A DNA stretch of 64,000 bases from Drosophila persimilis (taxonomy: Eukaryota; Arthropoda; Insecta; Diptera; Drosophilidae). Each line of letters opens with the position of its first letter. Position 1 is the stretch's first letter. A model generated the notes under the pieces. It searched no databases and had not been told where the DNA came from. It saw only the letters and a program-made list of their open reading frames with translations. A program made the position numbers and the translations under genes. The stretch is from the NCBI RefSeq assembly GCF_003286085.1, contig NW_020825294.1, forward strand, positions 7,316,001 to 7,380,000, in the 5' to 3' direction. Shown here one piece after another: positions 10,714 to 22,700 of this stretch.

Positions 10714-11927
10714 ACAACAGAGTTCTCGGGCGTGTCTTTATGCGAAATGGAGCAAACGATACGAACTCTAAATTTTTCAAGGGCCGAGACAGATAGCCGA
10801 GGACTGGTTGCAGCTTTTCACAATCGATATTGACACAGTTTTTGCCTATCGATGTTTAAGATTTTAAGATTCTCCAGAGCTCGAAAAAGATCAAACTATT
10901 CAAAATTGATATTTTTGATATGTACGTTTACATATAACGAAAAATATTTCGGCCTGTGTATTTTTCCAAAAAATATATATCTTGTAAGGCAACACGTATT
11001 AACCCTAACCAACCCCATATTAGCCCTTACCGATATTAACCCTAACCGATACCGATATTATACTGCGATAAGTTTTATGCGACATTATTCTGCGATATTA
11101 TACTGCGATAAGTTTTATGCGATATTATTCTGCGATAAGTCTGAGGATGATTTGGACGATCGACAAAAAGAGAGAAAAGACGTGAAATAAATAAGTTAAT
11201 AAAAAATAAACGAAGAAGAGCGCCACAATCTGACTGATACGATATTTTTTACAGATCAGACAAAACTATTATGAAGTCACAACCAATCGATAGAAGATTA
11301 CAACAAATCCGGATGTTAGTCCGCCTCTGAAATCCGCCATTTAAATTTTTTGTTGTATGATGTCATGAGGTGACTCTGCAAAAACGTATGCGCATTTCAG
11401 ATGCAATTACCAGGAAAATAAGACCCCAGACGCTTGAAATGGAAAAGCTATGACCATTCAATTTGTTTTTCTTTTCGATTGAGGAAAGTTTTCATAATAT
11501 TTAATAAACAAGCATATTTTCCCCACCAAATGGACACTCTCAAACTCGAAAACATTCTAAGAGAATATAAATAAAAAAATAAATATATCGGTTTAAATAC
11601 CCTCCAAATCGCTCTATTGACTTTTACACATTTTGTGTGAATTAAAAACTCGTTTAAGTCTCACTCAAACTCGATTTCACACAAAAATAAAACGGAAAGT
11701 GCAATTAGGGAGAAAATTGCGGTAATTACAGGTGGAAGGATAAGGAAACGAAAAGCAGTAAATGGAAACTTAATTAGCGCATTGTAAAGAAAATCCAGAA
11801 GGATACAAATGTGACTTCAGTTTACTCTCCAAATGAGTCAGGGAATTCCATTAAAATGGGGTTAATAAATATTGATTATCAACATTAAAAAATCAGAAGG
11901 AAAAAAAAGCAGTCGATAGCAGCTTTT

Positions 11928-12092
11928 ATGAAGCAACTGGTGTACAGAAGAAAAAACCAGAGAAACTCTGCAAGTGACGCGGAAGCGCCGAGGACAATGT
12001 TGGACATCGACGACGACAAAGACGGTTCGACGCTGGGCTGCTTCCAGGCGCTTTGGCGTGACGGAAATGACATTTCCATGGCGGTGATATGA
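11928..12092 (+). pseudogene. 54-codon plus-strand coding-like fragment (copy in unit 2)
   Basis: This is the array copy of the fragment at 1091, with the same start, frame and stop as in unit 1. Confidence 0.4.
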
Positions 12093-15000
12093 GGCGACGA
12101 CATTCAAGTGCTCCGAGCGGAAACGAAAATTTAAAGGAAAACCAAATGGCCGAGCAAAATGGACAAACAACTGACGAAAGCTAATCTTATTACAAGATGA
12201 GAAGTGAGCAAGGCGTGGACCTCTTAAAGCATGACCAGGAAACAGTAAGGCACTTTTCACTCATAAACTAGCACAGCTCTCGCTTCCTCAATTGTAACAA
12301 AGAGATAATAAAATACGATACAAAATACTTTGACCACGGGCCAAAATCTACTCTAGCCTCTGGCGTTTATTAATTGTATGTGGCACCAAAGCAAAGCTAA
12401 ACAATTTGCTTGGCTACAGCGATAAAGTTTAAACAATCGACAGCCCCAAGTTCAGGAATCCACCAAGATCAAGCTCAAGATCAAGCAGCTGTTCGCGGGG
12501 ATCTGTTTTTCAGATATATGCAGCGACGACAGAGGTAAAATTTGTATACAACGATACTCAGTCAGTATGGCTCATCTCAGCCAGAGACAGAGAGATAGAA
12601 AATGATCAGTGCGATAACGAAGGAGTAGGGATTCTTTATTCTAGCTCTTTTAGCTCTGAGAACAAGGCGTCAAACAAGACGGACAGAAATGGCTCTATCG
12701 ACTCGACTGTTAATGCTGATCAAGAATATATATTCTTTATGGAGTCGGAAACGTTTCCTTCTGGGCGTTGCACACATCTATTTAATAGACCCATTTACTC
12801 TTTTTGAGGACGAAAATACAGTCTTAGTTTGTGGCTTGTAACTGGCTTTTTTTTGTCACATTCTGGTCCCATTGGGATATGATAGCGAAGCCGTGTAATT
12901 GAGTGATGGAAATTTGTTGGAAGGGTCGCACTCTAGAAGATTTATTTGGCAAATGGGATTTTGCTCACTGGCCCGGAAAGACAACGGCTTGCATCGCAAA
13001 TACCACAAATGTTTAAAGGATGAGTAAACAATGATACTTCAGATACTTCAGCCTCTGGAGCAGGCAAAGCAACATACCTGGACCTGACCATAAACATCTA
13101 GAAGAGGGGCCGTTACCAGAAGAGCACCATTTCTAAAAAAAATCGGATTTCAAACCATTTCAATTTAATTACTTATTCCATAAAAAATATTCAAGTGATA
13201 AACTTTATTGTTTGCACATTTTATTGACCATTCGACATGAATCTTTTATTGTTTTGGTACGACAAATGTTTTGTGTCGGGACCCCTAATTCAATTCAAAA
13301 TCCATTATGCAAATACCATTATGTCGCATTTGATTCCCATCCAAGCTTCTTTATAAATATTTTTGTATGTTCCAAAAAGAGGGAAATCGCAAGACTAACC
13401 AAAATAGAATTTTTAGGCATCTATTATGCTCCAGAGTAAACGTTTGCGGATGGGCGAAATATTTCACTACTGCGATGCAGGATTTCCATATTTACCCAGG
13501 ACGGGGTATACTTCTCGTTCTCCCACACTGTGTGGGACTCTAGGCAGAACGTTCAAAAATAAACAGGGAAATATATATAGAGATTCAGAATTAGAAGCCA
13601 CATAGAATCATGCCTTGTTCCAGGACATTCCTCCAACCCGACAGCTGCATTGACAGCTCGTTGAAAGCTCATCTGACAACTGTTTTATTTCGTTAGAAAC
13701 TAAGGGGATTGACCGACATGGGGTGCTGTTGAGCAGACTAAAATCTGTTGCATATTCGAACCTAAATTATATATTAAGTTTTTAGCAACTCCCAGGAAGC
13801 AATTTCATGTCTTGTCTGCGCACAATGCCTTGTTGATCTTCGAACTGGGGTGTGTACTTCCATCCGTCCACTGCAATCTGCAGAACCAACTTAACATGGG
13901 ATCCAGAGTCTGTACAGCGCAGACCTGCTCTGTCTGGTGCAGTTTCCCACGGATGGCAACGGATGGTGGATTTCCTGGCCAGTCATCAGCCTCAGTGCGG
14001 ATCTACAGTACCCAGCAGGCACAACAGTGTACGTACGCGCGATCACTACCACGGCCAGAACTGTGTACTGCAGTCTAGGGGCCAACCGAGTCCGAAAAGA
14101 TCTTCACATGGATACTGAAATGGTTTAAAGATGCTTCTGGACTGACTCCACCGTTGACCGCGATCCTGAGTAAACGCAACGGCATCGACATACCATACCA
14201 ATGCCCACTACTTTACTTAACCTAGTCCATTCGCTGTCAGCCGGCCAAAAACTCCATTCCTGGTTACTTGGGCCCACGTTGGGGGAGAGATATGGCAGGG
14301 GATGTGCCTAAGACCTGTCCCCCTCTGGAGGATAAACATTGTCACAAAACAATTGATTTTTTCGGGCGAGCTCTTTTTGTACCAGGCAGACCTTTATTCA
14401 GCACTAAAACATTTTAGACCCATAAATGGCAGAGGCATGACATTTCCAAATACAAGAAACAAAAAAATAATCAGTGGGTGGGATTAAATGAGGATCTAGA
14501 TCCAAAAGCGAACATGGATCTAGATCCATATATTTGGTTTTGGATCTAGATCTTAATTCGGTTTGGAATCTAGACCCACTTCAGTCACGTACTGATTCTG
14601 AAAAAGTACTGTCGCCGCGAATCCAGCCTCGATCCCAGCCAGGAAAAAGCACTAGATGATTTGTGGCTTTGTTCCTCTTTCCTTTATCTTGACTTTGAGC
14701 TCCTCTCGCATCTCGTCGCGTAGCTTGGGAATCAGCTCCATATGGATAGATCCAGAACCGAATATGGATCTAGCTGATACCCGAGTTGCGCCACGAAATA
14801 CGAGACCAGCTCAAAGGAGAGAAAGGAATGAGGCTTAAAGCCGCAGATCATCTTTTGCTTTTCCGTGACTGCGATCGTGATTGGACTCGCAGCAAAAGTA
14901 CTCATGCAGAATGAATACGTGACGGAAGGGCGCAAGGATCCACTAAATGGCTGAGAAACATATTTTGGAATAAAAAATAAATGATCAAGAAGAATAAAGG

Positions 15001-15121
15001 CGTTCTGAACGACCGACGACTGATTGCCCGGATCGGATCATGGATGGATCGTCGGCAAGCAGTTACGACAGCGCCGGGGCGCTTGGCGGAGACCCAAGGC
15101 TCTGAAAAAATAATCATGAGC

Positions 15122-15584
15122 TTAGACTTGAACGGGGACCTTGTCGAGCGCTGACTTACGAGTGAAGCATTTGAATGTTGGTGTTATTCTGCTCCATCTT
15201 GGTGAGGCAGGTTGATGTTGCGCAACATTCTCGTTCTTGTTCTTCAGGGTCTTTCTGTCCAGATTCTGCAACTGAAGCTCAACTCGCTTCATCTCCTTCA
15301 CCAGAGCCTGCTCCGGACTGTCCGGCAATATTTCCGCCTTCAGCTGGGTGTCCATCTCCTTCTAAAGCGACCCTACAGCTCGATTTGGTGGCTCCTGTGC
15401 CGCCCGCACGACTGGCGATCGGCATCAACAAGATTGGGCATCTGCTTTGGCTGCTGGCCAGCGGTGGTGGCGTCGCCGAGCGACACCGCATTAGGGGTGC
15501 TAAAGGCCCCACAGCAGGCGCTTCATCCTTGTTATCAAAGTCAACCGCAAACGACTTTAGCTCTTCCTCCTTCACGGGCGGCAT
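15122..15584 (-). pseudogene. Broken coil-coding region (unit 3)
   Basis: This is the array copy of 4864-5330, with the same two overlapping frames and the same breaks. Unit 3 agrees with unit 1, not the adjacent unit 2, in keeping the 146-bp block. Confidence 0.45.
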
Positions 15585-15678
15585 CTGTCTGGCCGTCTGA
15601 ACCGGTACCAGCTTTAGAGGGAAAATTGCTGCAGCCGACGGAGCCTGATCGGAAAACGATTTTCAATTACAAATAAAC

Positions 15679-15915
15679 TCAAAAATCAATTAATTGCTCC
15701 AGCACTTGCCGTAGAATGTTGCGGCGCTTATTGTATAGTATTTTCCGTTTAGTTGCTTGAATTTTGTGGACGGTTCCGTCGCGAGTGACTTGCAATTTTG
15801 GGAGCAGCTCCCCGCTGCCCGACGGCTCTATCGATGCCTTTGCGGCTACGGACTCGAGACTCAATTTGATCGCCTTGAGGGGCCCCCATTGGGAGTCCCC
15901 CTTTGGGGAGTCCAC
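15679..15915 (-). pseudogene. KIQATKRK coding fragment (unit 3)
   Basis: This is the array copy of 5421-5672, carrying the GSGELL variant of unit 2 but the IDF end of unit 1, so its sequence is mosaic relative to the other two. Confidence 0.45.
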
Positions 15916-17121
15916 ACAACAGAGTTCTCGGGCGTGTCTTTATGCGAAATGGAGCAAACGATACGAACTCTAAATTTTTCAAGGGCCGAGACAGATAGCC
16001 GAGGACTGGTTGCAGCTTTTCACAATCGATATTGACACAGTTTTTGCCTATCGATGTTTAAGATTTTAAGATTCTCCAGAGCTCGAAAAAGATCAAACTA
16101 TTCAAAATTGATACTTTTGATATGTACGTTTACATATAACGAAAAATATTTCGGCCTGTGTATTTTTCCAAAAAATATATATCTTGTAAGGCAACACATA
16201 TTAACCCTAACCAACCCCATATTAGCCCTTACCGATATTAACCCTAACCGATCCCGATATTATTCTGCGATAAGTTTTATGCGATATTATTCTGCGATAA
16301 GTTTTATGCGATATTATTCTGCGATATGATACTGCGATAAGTCTGAGGATGATTTTGACGATCGACAAGAAGAGAGAAAAGACCTGAAATAAATAAGTTA
16401 ATAAAAAATAAACGAAGAAGAGCGCCACAATCTGACCGATACGATATTTTTTACAGATCTGACAAAACTATTGTGAGGTCACAACCAATCGATTGAAGAT
16501 TTTACAAAATCCAGCTGTTATGCCGCCTCTGACATCCGCCATTTAAATTTTTTGTTGTATGATGTCATGAGGTGACTCTGCAAAAACGTATGCGCATTTC
16601 AGATGCAATTACCAGGAAAATAAGACCCCAGACGCTTGAAATGGAAAAGCCATGACCATTCAATTTGTTTTCTCTTTTCGATTGAGGAAAGTTTTCATAA
16701 TATTTAATAAACAAGTATATTGTTCCCACCAAATGGACACTCTCAAACTCGAAAACAATCTAAGAGAATATAAATAAATAAATAAATATATCGGTTTAAA
16801 TACCCTCCAAATCGCTCTATTGACTTTTACACAGTTTTTGTGAACTAAAAACTCATTTAAGCCTCACTCAAACTCGATTTCACACAAAAATAAAACGGAA
16901 AGTGCAATTAGCGAGAAAATTACAGGTGGAAGGATAAGGAAACGAAAAGCAGTAAATGGAAACTTAATTAGCGCATTGTAAAGAAAATCCAGAAGGATAC
17001 AAATGTGACTTCAGTTTACTCTCCAAATGAGTCAGGGAATTCCATTAAAATGGGGTTAATAAATATTGATTATCAACATTAAAAAATCAGAAGGAAAAAA
17101 AAGCAGTCGATAGCAGCTTTT

Positions 17122-17286
17122 ATGAAGCAACTGGTGTACAGAAGAAAAAACCAGAGAAACTCTGCAAGTGACGCGGAAGCGCCGAGGACAATGTTGGACA
17201 TCGACGACGACAAAGACGGTTCGACGCTGGGCTGCTTCCAGGCGCTTTGGCGTGACGGAAATGACATTTCCATGGCGGTGATATGA
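17122..17286 (+). pseudogene. 54-codon plus-strand coding-like fragment (copy in unit 3)
   Basis: This is the array copy of the fragment at 1091. It lies just right of the diverged patch of this unit, in the part that is again nearly identical to the other copies. Confidence 0.4.
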
Positions 17287-19241
17287 GGCGACGACATTCA
17301 AGTGCTCCGAGCGGAAACGAAAATTTAAAGGAAAACCAAATGGCCGAGCAAAATGGACAAACAACTGACGAAAGCTAATCTTATTACAAGATGAGAAGTG
17401 AGCAAGGCGTGGACCTCTTAAAGCATGACCAGGAAACAGTAAGGCACTTTTCACTCATAAACTAGCACAGCTCTCGCTTCCTCAATTGTAACAAAGAGAT
17501 AATAAAATACGATACAAAATACTTTGACCACGGGCCAAAATCTACTCTAGCCTCTGGCGTTTATTAATTGTATGTGGCACCAAAGCAAAGCTAAACAATT
17601 TGCTTGGCTACAGCGATAAAGTTTAAACAATCGACAGCCCCAAGTTCAGGAATCCACCAAGATCAAGCTCAAGATCAAGCAGCTGTTCGCGGGGATCTGT
17701 TTTTCAGATATATGCAGCGACGACAGAGGTAAAATTTGTATACAACGATACTCAGTCAGTATGGCTCATCTCAGCCAGAGACAGAGAGATAGAAAATGAT
17801 CAGTGCGATAACGAAGGAGTAGGGATTCTTTATTCTAGCTCTTTTAGCTCTGAGAACAAGGCGTCAAACAAGACGGACAGAAATGGCTCTATCGACTCGA
17901 CTGTTAATGCTGATCAAGAATATATATTCTTTATGGAGTCGGAAACGTTTCCTTCTGGGCGTTGCACACATCTATTTAATAGACCCATTTACTCTTTTTG
18001 AGGACGAAAATACAGTCTTAGTTTGTGGCTTGTAACTGGCTTTTTTTTGTCACATTCTGGTCCCATTGGGATATGATAGCGAAGCCGTGTAATTGAGTGA
18101 TGGAAATTTGTTGGAAGGGTCGCACTCTAGAAGATTTATTTGGCAAATGGGATTTTGCTCACTGGCCCGGAAAGACAACGGCTTGCATCGCAAATACCAC
18201 AAATGTTTAAAGGATGAGTAAACAATGATACTTCAGATACTTCAGCCTCTGGAGCAGGCAAAGCAACATACCTGGACCTGACCATAAACATCTAGAAGAG
18301 GGGCCGTTACCAGAAGAGCACCATTTCTAAAAAAAATCGGATTTCAAACCATTTCAATTTAATTACTTATTCCATAAAAAATATTCAAGTGATAAACTTT
18401 ATTGTTTGCACATTTTATTGACCATTCGACATGAATCTTTTATTGTTTTGGTACGACAAATGTTTTGTGTCGGGACCCCTAATTCAATTAAAAATCCATT
18501 ATGCAAATACCATTATGTCGCATTTGATTCCCATCCAAGCTTCTTTATAAATATTTTTGTATGTTCCAAAAAGAGGGAAATCGCAAGACTAACCAAAATA
18601 GAATTTTTAGGCATCTATTATGCTCCAGAGTAAACGTTTGCGGATGGGCGAAATATTTCACTACTGCGATGCAGGATTTCCATATTTACCCAGGACGGGG
18701 TATACTCTCGTTCTCCCACACTGTGTGGGACTCTAGGCAGAACGTTCAAAAATAAACAGGGAAATATATATAGAGAATCAGAATTAGAAGCCACATAGAA
18801 TCATGCCTTGTTCCAGGACATTCCTCCAACCCGACAGCTGCATTGACAGCTCGTTGAAAGCTCATCTGACAACTGTTTTATTTCGTTAGAAACTATGGGG
18901 ATTGACCGACATGGAGTGCTGTTGAGCAAACTAAAATCTGTTGCACATTCGAACCTAAATTATGTATTCAGATTTTGGCAACTCCCAGGAAGCAATTTCA
19001 TGTCGCTGACTTTCAGCACAGACAAACCCCACGAACAAGGGGAATAGCCAGTCATAAACGGAAACGTGTTGTTTGTTTGCTTTGCGGTTGTGCAGGTGGA
19101 CGGACCGGAACACCAACAAAGGACAGTTGATTTCCGGAAGAAACATTGGATTTGTGTTTGGGGCAGATTTTTGGGCTGAGAATTAAAACAGGTCAGGAAT
19201 GCAAAGCAGAATGAAAGCAGAATAGGTCATGGCTTACATAC

Positions 19242-19316
19242 CTTTGCCGTTTCACATGTATTTTTATTTGCTCTTCTTATCGTCAAGAGACTAGGAACGA
19301 TCAGAGACATAGCGCA
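19242..19316 (-). CDS. Candidate 3' exon of the 19-28 kb minus-strand gene
   Basis: On the minus strand a very strong acceptor (ttttttttcttttcctcacag) precedes 19316, and GTATGT follows 19242. In phase with the 22660-22700 exon this exon adds (V)RYVSDRS and ends at TAG (19293-19291); an AATAAA follows at 19268-19263. On that reading it is the terminal exon. Alternatively, in phase 0 all 75 nt are open (25 codons) and the GTATGT donor would be used. It lies only ~240 bp outside the tandem array, so the array abuts or interrupts the 3' end of this transcription unit. Confidence 0.35.
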
Positions 19317-21010
19317 CTGTGAGGAAAAGAAAAAAAAATAGTTAAGTTTGTCGACAAAGAGATACCATGCACTTACTGCAGTCTCTGGCGGATATTCCTA
19401 CATGAGGTACAATTATCAGCACTCAAAAATTTATACGTATAATTATTTTATTTTCTTTATTTATTTACCTTTAGATACAATTTGTTCTTTTTTAATTTTT
19501 ACCAGTTTCAAAGTGAAAAGCAATCACAATTACACAATATTACTGTGCCTAGAATCCTCAGAAAGGGCCCCATAAAGGTTTCATAATGTATTGCCAGACC
19601 ATAAACTTAATAAATGGTTTGTAATTACGTGAAAATACTTAATTCATTTCCATTTCATTTTTCGCTATGGTGTCAATTAAATTTACTGCATTTGGCTTTA
19701 CCCCAACAAAATATAATTTCATTAATGGTACAAAATAAATTATAAAGGGCGCAAAATGCGCATTGCCCATTAATTAAACTATGGTGGGATATTACTGGAA
19801 ATATACATATGTTATGTTCTACAATTAAAGGTTGATAAACAATTCTTTGAAATTCACAGATTTTCGTGCCATCATTAAAAAATCAACCAAACCACTCATT
19901 CATCTTTTTGGACACTTTTTCTTTGGTTTTTTTTTTCAATGGTCAAACTGTGCCTTTGCCACCTAGCTGGTGGGATATGAAGCTTCTGGTAAACACTATT
20001 TTTGGTAAACACAATTTTTAATCGCTCGAAAAAACCCACAATTCATGTCAATTCCTTAAATCCCATATCAACTTTGTTATCTTTGAGTTGAAATACAACA
20101 TGGTCGGAAGTTGCATGACAGCGGCGAGTGCAACAAAGTGTTCAATTATTTATTCCCCTGCAAGTTTTTTTTTTTTGCAATAAAAGATGTGGCTAACAGT
20201 AAAGCAGCGCACGCCACCAACAGCAATCGATTTGTCTTAGCCACTGCAAACGTCCAACATGTCGTATGTGTAACAAGTGTGGCACATAAATATCCTGGTC
20301 TGCACGACTCCGTGCAACGTCTTGGCCCTGCCACAAAAATAAATAAAATAACAAAGCAAGTGTTGCCCGCAAAGTTTCGAGCACTTTGACCAGCTACTAG
20401 GATTTAATTTATATGAAAACATGGCAAGTCTGCGATACCATTTATAAAGTTACCTGTAGCAATTTGTTCGCATGAGCAAAAGCATTTAGTGCGAGCTGTA
20501 TCTAGACACAAGTCTAGCCATTCGACATGCTAAGACCCAGGTGAATGACCATGGAATATAGCATCAACTAAACGAATAATAGGGAATATAATATTAGAAG
20601 CCTGAAGAGATAAGAATCCTACAGTTTAATTTGAACCACCATTCGAAGTGTACTATATTTAAGTCTACCGAAAAAGGTCCTATTCCATTTTAAATATTTA
20701 TTAAAATTTGTTTGGAACTTTCGTTGAGTTTTCGCGTCTTTGCCCTCAGGTCAAAAGCACTTAACACACTTTCAGATATACACCAGCTCAATCGGTATCG
20801 CTCTCTGTACTGAGAAGTTTTTAGCGAGCTAAAATTTCCATTTTTATTTGGGTCTTTGGGGATTTACTGCGTCAAAAACTTTTATCCGGAAAATGTTTGT
20901 TTTTTGGTCCAGTCTGCCGGATCACTTTCATATTTTTAATTACTCAAAAATGTTTACTGTCTGTTGGGATGGTTAGTGTTTTTAATTCATTTATATTATT
21001 GTGTGGCAGA
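19317..21010. other. AT-rich non-coding interval
   Basis: No supported gene. Poly-pyrimidine and A-rich stretches and short non-ATG frames only. It would be intronic to the minus-strand gene if the 19242-19316 exon is right. Confidence 0.6.
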
Positions 21011-21377
21011 GAGTATTTTTAATATTGATTTCATATTTATAAAATATGGTGAAGAGCGTCTGGAAGAGACCAGGACGAGGTTTAGGGTTAGCTATGAAAA
21101 AATTCCTGCCATAGAGAACAAATTTCTCGGCACAAGTGAGCGGGTTGTAAAAAAGGAAGAGAGAAGTGTAAATAATTCGCCAAAGAGCTCCACTCAAGTG
21201 ATGTTGTTGCTTAAACCGATAGAAACTGATAATAAGCACTTGTTTACTTCTTTAGGGAAAACTGGCATCAATAAGGGGCTAAATAAACTGAAAAGTCTAT
21301 CCGGTGCCAAAGGATTAAATATTAGAAAAAACAAAGCCAACATGATGGAGTCCAGCAAGCTGAATAAGGCCGTGTAA
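21011..21377 (+). CDS. Candidate lysine-rich exon or gene fragment
   Basis: An open frame of about 120 codons ends at TAA (21375-21377). It follows a fair acceptor (atttatattattgtgtggcag, ending 21010). No in-frame ATG exists until mid-frame, so it would have to be a spliced terminal exon or a decayed gene. The text is hydrophilic and basic, for example KYGEERLEETRTRFR and NKGLNKLKSLSGAKGLNIRK. Codon use is not strongly biased and I recognise no domain. It is one of the longest frames on this strand, so chance is possible but not favoured. Confidence 0.3.
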
Positions 21378-22551
21378 TTTTGCAGACAGTCTATAAAAGT
21401 TTTTTCCATTCTTCTTTTCTTCCTGTGGCTCGCTGTCTGTGGGAGTACGAGCTTATCTATATATAGTCATAACTCTTGCTGCTCTTACTTCGTCTCCTTA
21501 TAATTCTCATCCAAAAAGCCGTTGTTTTGTTTCCTCTTTCTGCTACAATGATTATCTGTCTATTGCCAGCAGGTGGCGCTTTACTATACTTCCGCTTCCG
21601 CTGGCTGCTGTGGTGGTTGAATAACGCTACTTGCTGAATAGCTGGTGGCTCTGCCAGGGTCTCAATTTAGCCAGTATTCATTCATTCAAAGGATCAACCA
21701 CAGTCTTCCTTTCGTCAGCCCCAATTCCGTTGGTCAATATGTTGGCTTAATTCAAAAAGCATTTACCATAAACCAACATCCGATAGCGTAGAGTGTTAGT
21801 GTGCGTGAAGGACTTAGGGTACAACGACACCCCAAAATAGAAGCGAAACCCAAAATTTGTTTATGCAGTTTTCGAAAGTACATCGAAACTTGGAAGTAAA
21901 ATTTTATTCGTATATTTCACAGGGACTTCTTTTCCATTTACGTTTCTGACGTTGGCTTAAAGTTTAGCTAAACTTTTCTGACCTGCTGGACAGTTTTTTT
22001 CTTTGTTTATATGCTGTGAAAACTGATTTAGAAGATGCTCGGTTGGCTTAGCTAAACAACTACAACCACTGCACAAGAATGGAACCCAAAAATAGGGGGA
22101 AAAAGAGCATTTGACTTTTTGTGTGGAAGACAGTGAGAAACAGCTATTTTTCATTGATGTGACATCAAAAAAACAAATATAACCACAATAACAAGACTAA
22201 CTTTCAACTATAACTTGGCTTCAACCTAAAGCCTCAAACAGAAGGAATCTGGGATACACTGTGGTGTTTAAATGAAGTTCAATTCTTATTATTCTTGCTT
22301 GTATTTTTTTTTCTGCACTCTTGAAAGCCCATGAAATTGATTTCTGGAGCACTTTCTTCGTCTAAATATTCAATAAATTAAATGATGTTACCTTGTTGGA
22401 ATCTTTCAAGAGTTCTAAGGATATTTTATATACCTCAATAGTTTGTGTTTTATAATCTTACGCTTTATTCGCTAATTGAATACTTTGCATAAACATTCCG
22501 TTTATATTTTTGTAAGAAAGTATTCTTAAATTTTTAAAAATATTTTTACAG

Positions 22552-22587
22552 AAGAGCCCTCCCTACCAAACCAATTTTATCACAAAG
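22552..22587 (+). CDS. 36-nt plus-strand micro-exon candidate
   Basis: aaaatatttttacag ends at 22551 and GTAAGTATAA begins at 22588, so both splice signals match the consensus. The 36 nt between are open in at least two frames: phase 0 gives KSPPYQTNFITK, and the frame starting two bases in gives EPSLPNQFYHK. Its length is a multiple of three, so inclusion would not shift a frame. No flanking plus-strand exon is certain, so a host gene was not assigned. Confidence 0.35.
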
Positions 22588-22659
22588 GTAAGTATAATTT
22601 ACTCAGTTACCCATTAAATCTCATTTGCCTCCGCCATTATGCTGAAGTCAAGCACTCAC

Positions 22660-22700
22660 CGATAAAGTTTTCTCGTCCCAGGCTCAGGCCCAGGCCAGGG
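22660..22700 (-). CDS. 41-nt exon of the 19-28 kb minus-strand gene (candidate)
   Basis: The acceptor catcctcatccacag (minus strand) is followed by 41 nt and GTGAGTGC. The exon takes in one base to complete the codon left open by 25438-25947, giving R-PGLGLSLGRENFI, and exits in phase 1. It is GC-rich compared with its surroundings. That phase continuity with the next upstream exon and the usable entry of 19242-19316 both hold is the main support. Confidence 0.4.

Larger units (their letters stand above)
8756..13811. repeat. Tandem array unit 2 (5056 bp, with internal deletion)
   Basis: This is a full unit and the shortest. After the text ggtggtggcgtcgccg (about 10410-10426) it jumps directly to cagccgactgagcctg, removing the 146 bp present in units 1 and 3. 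The deletion joins two GC-rich GCCG-containing spots, so microhomology is possible. Otherwise it is nearly identical to unit 1 and to the right part of unit 3, which indicates recent amplification or ongoing homogenisation. Confidence 0.95.
13812..19004. repeat. Tandem array unit 3 (last copy; right edge of array)
   Basis: This is a full-length unit by the boundary convention used here. About 16086-16950 is visibly more diverged than the matching stretches of the other units: it has a rearranged minisatellite, several substitutions, and an 11-bp loss near 16915 (gcgagaaaattacagg here). From about 16960 to 18700 it is again nearly identical. Homology stops after ...agcaatttcatgtc at 19004 and unique DNA follows. 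Confidence 0.93.
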
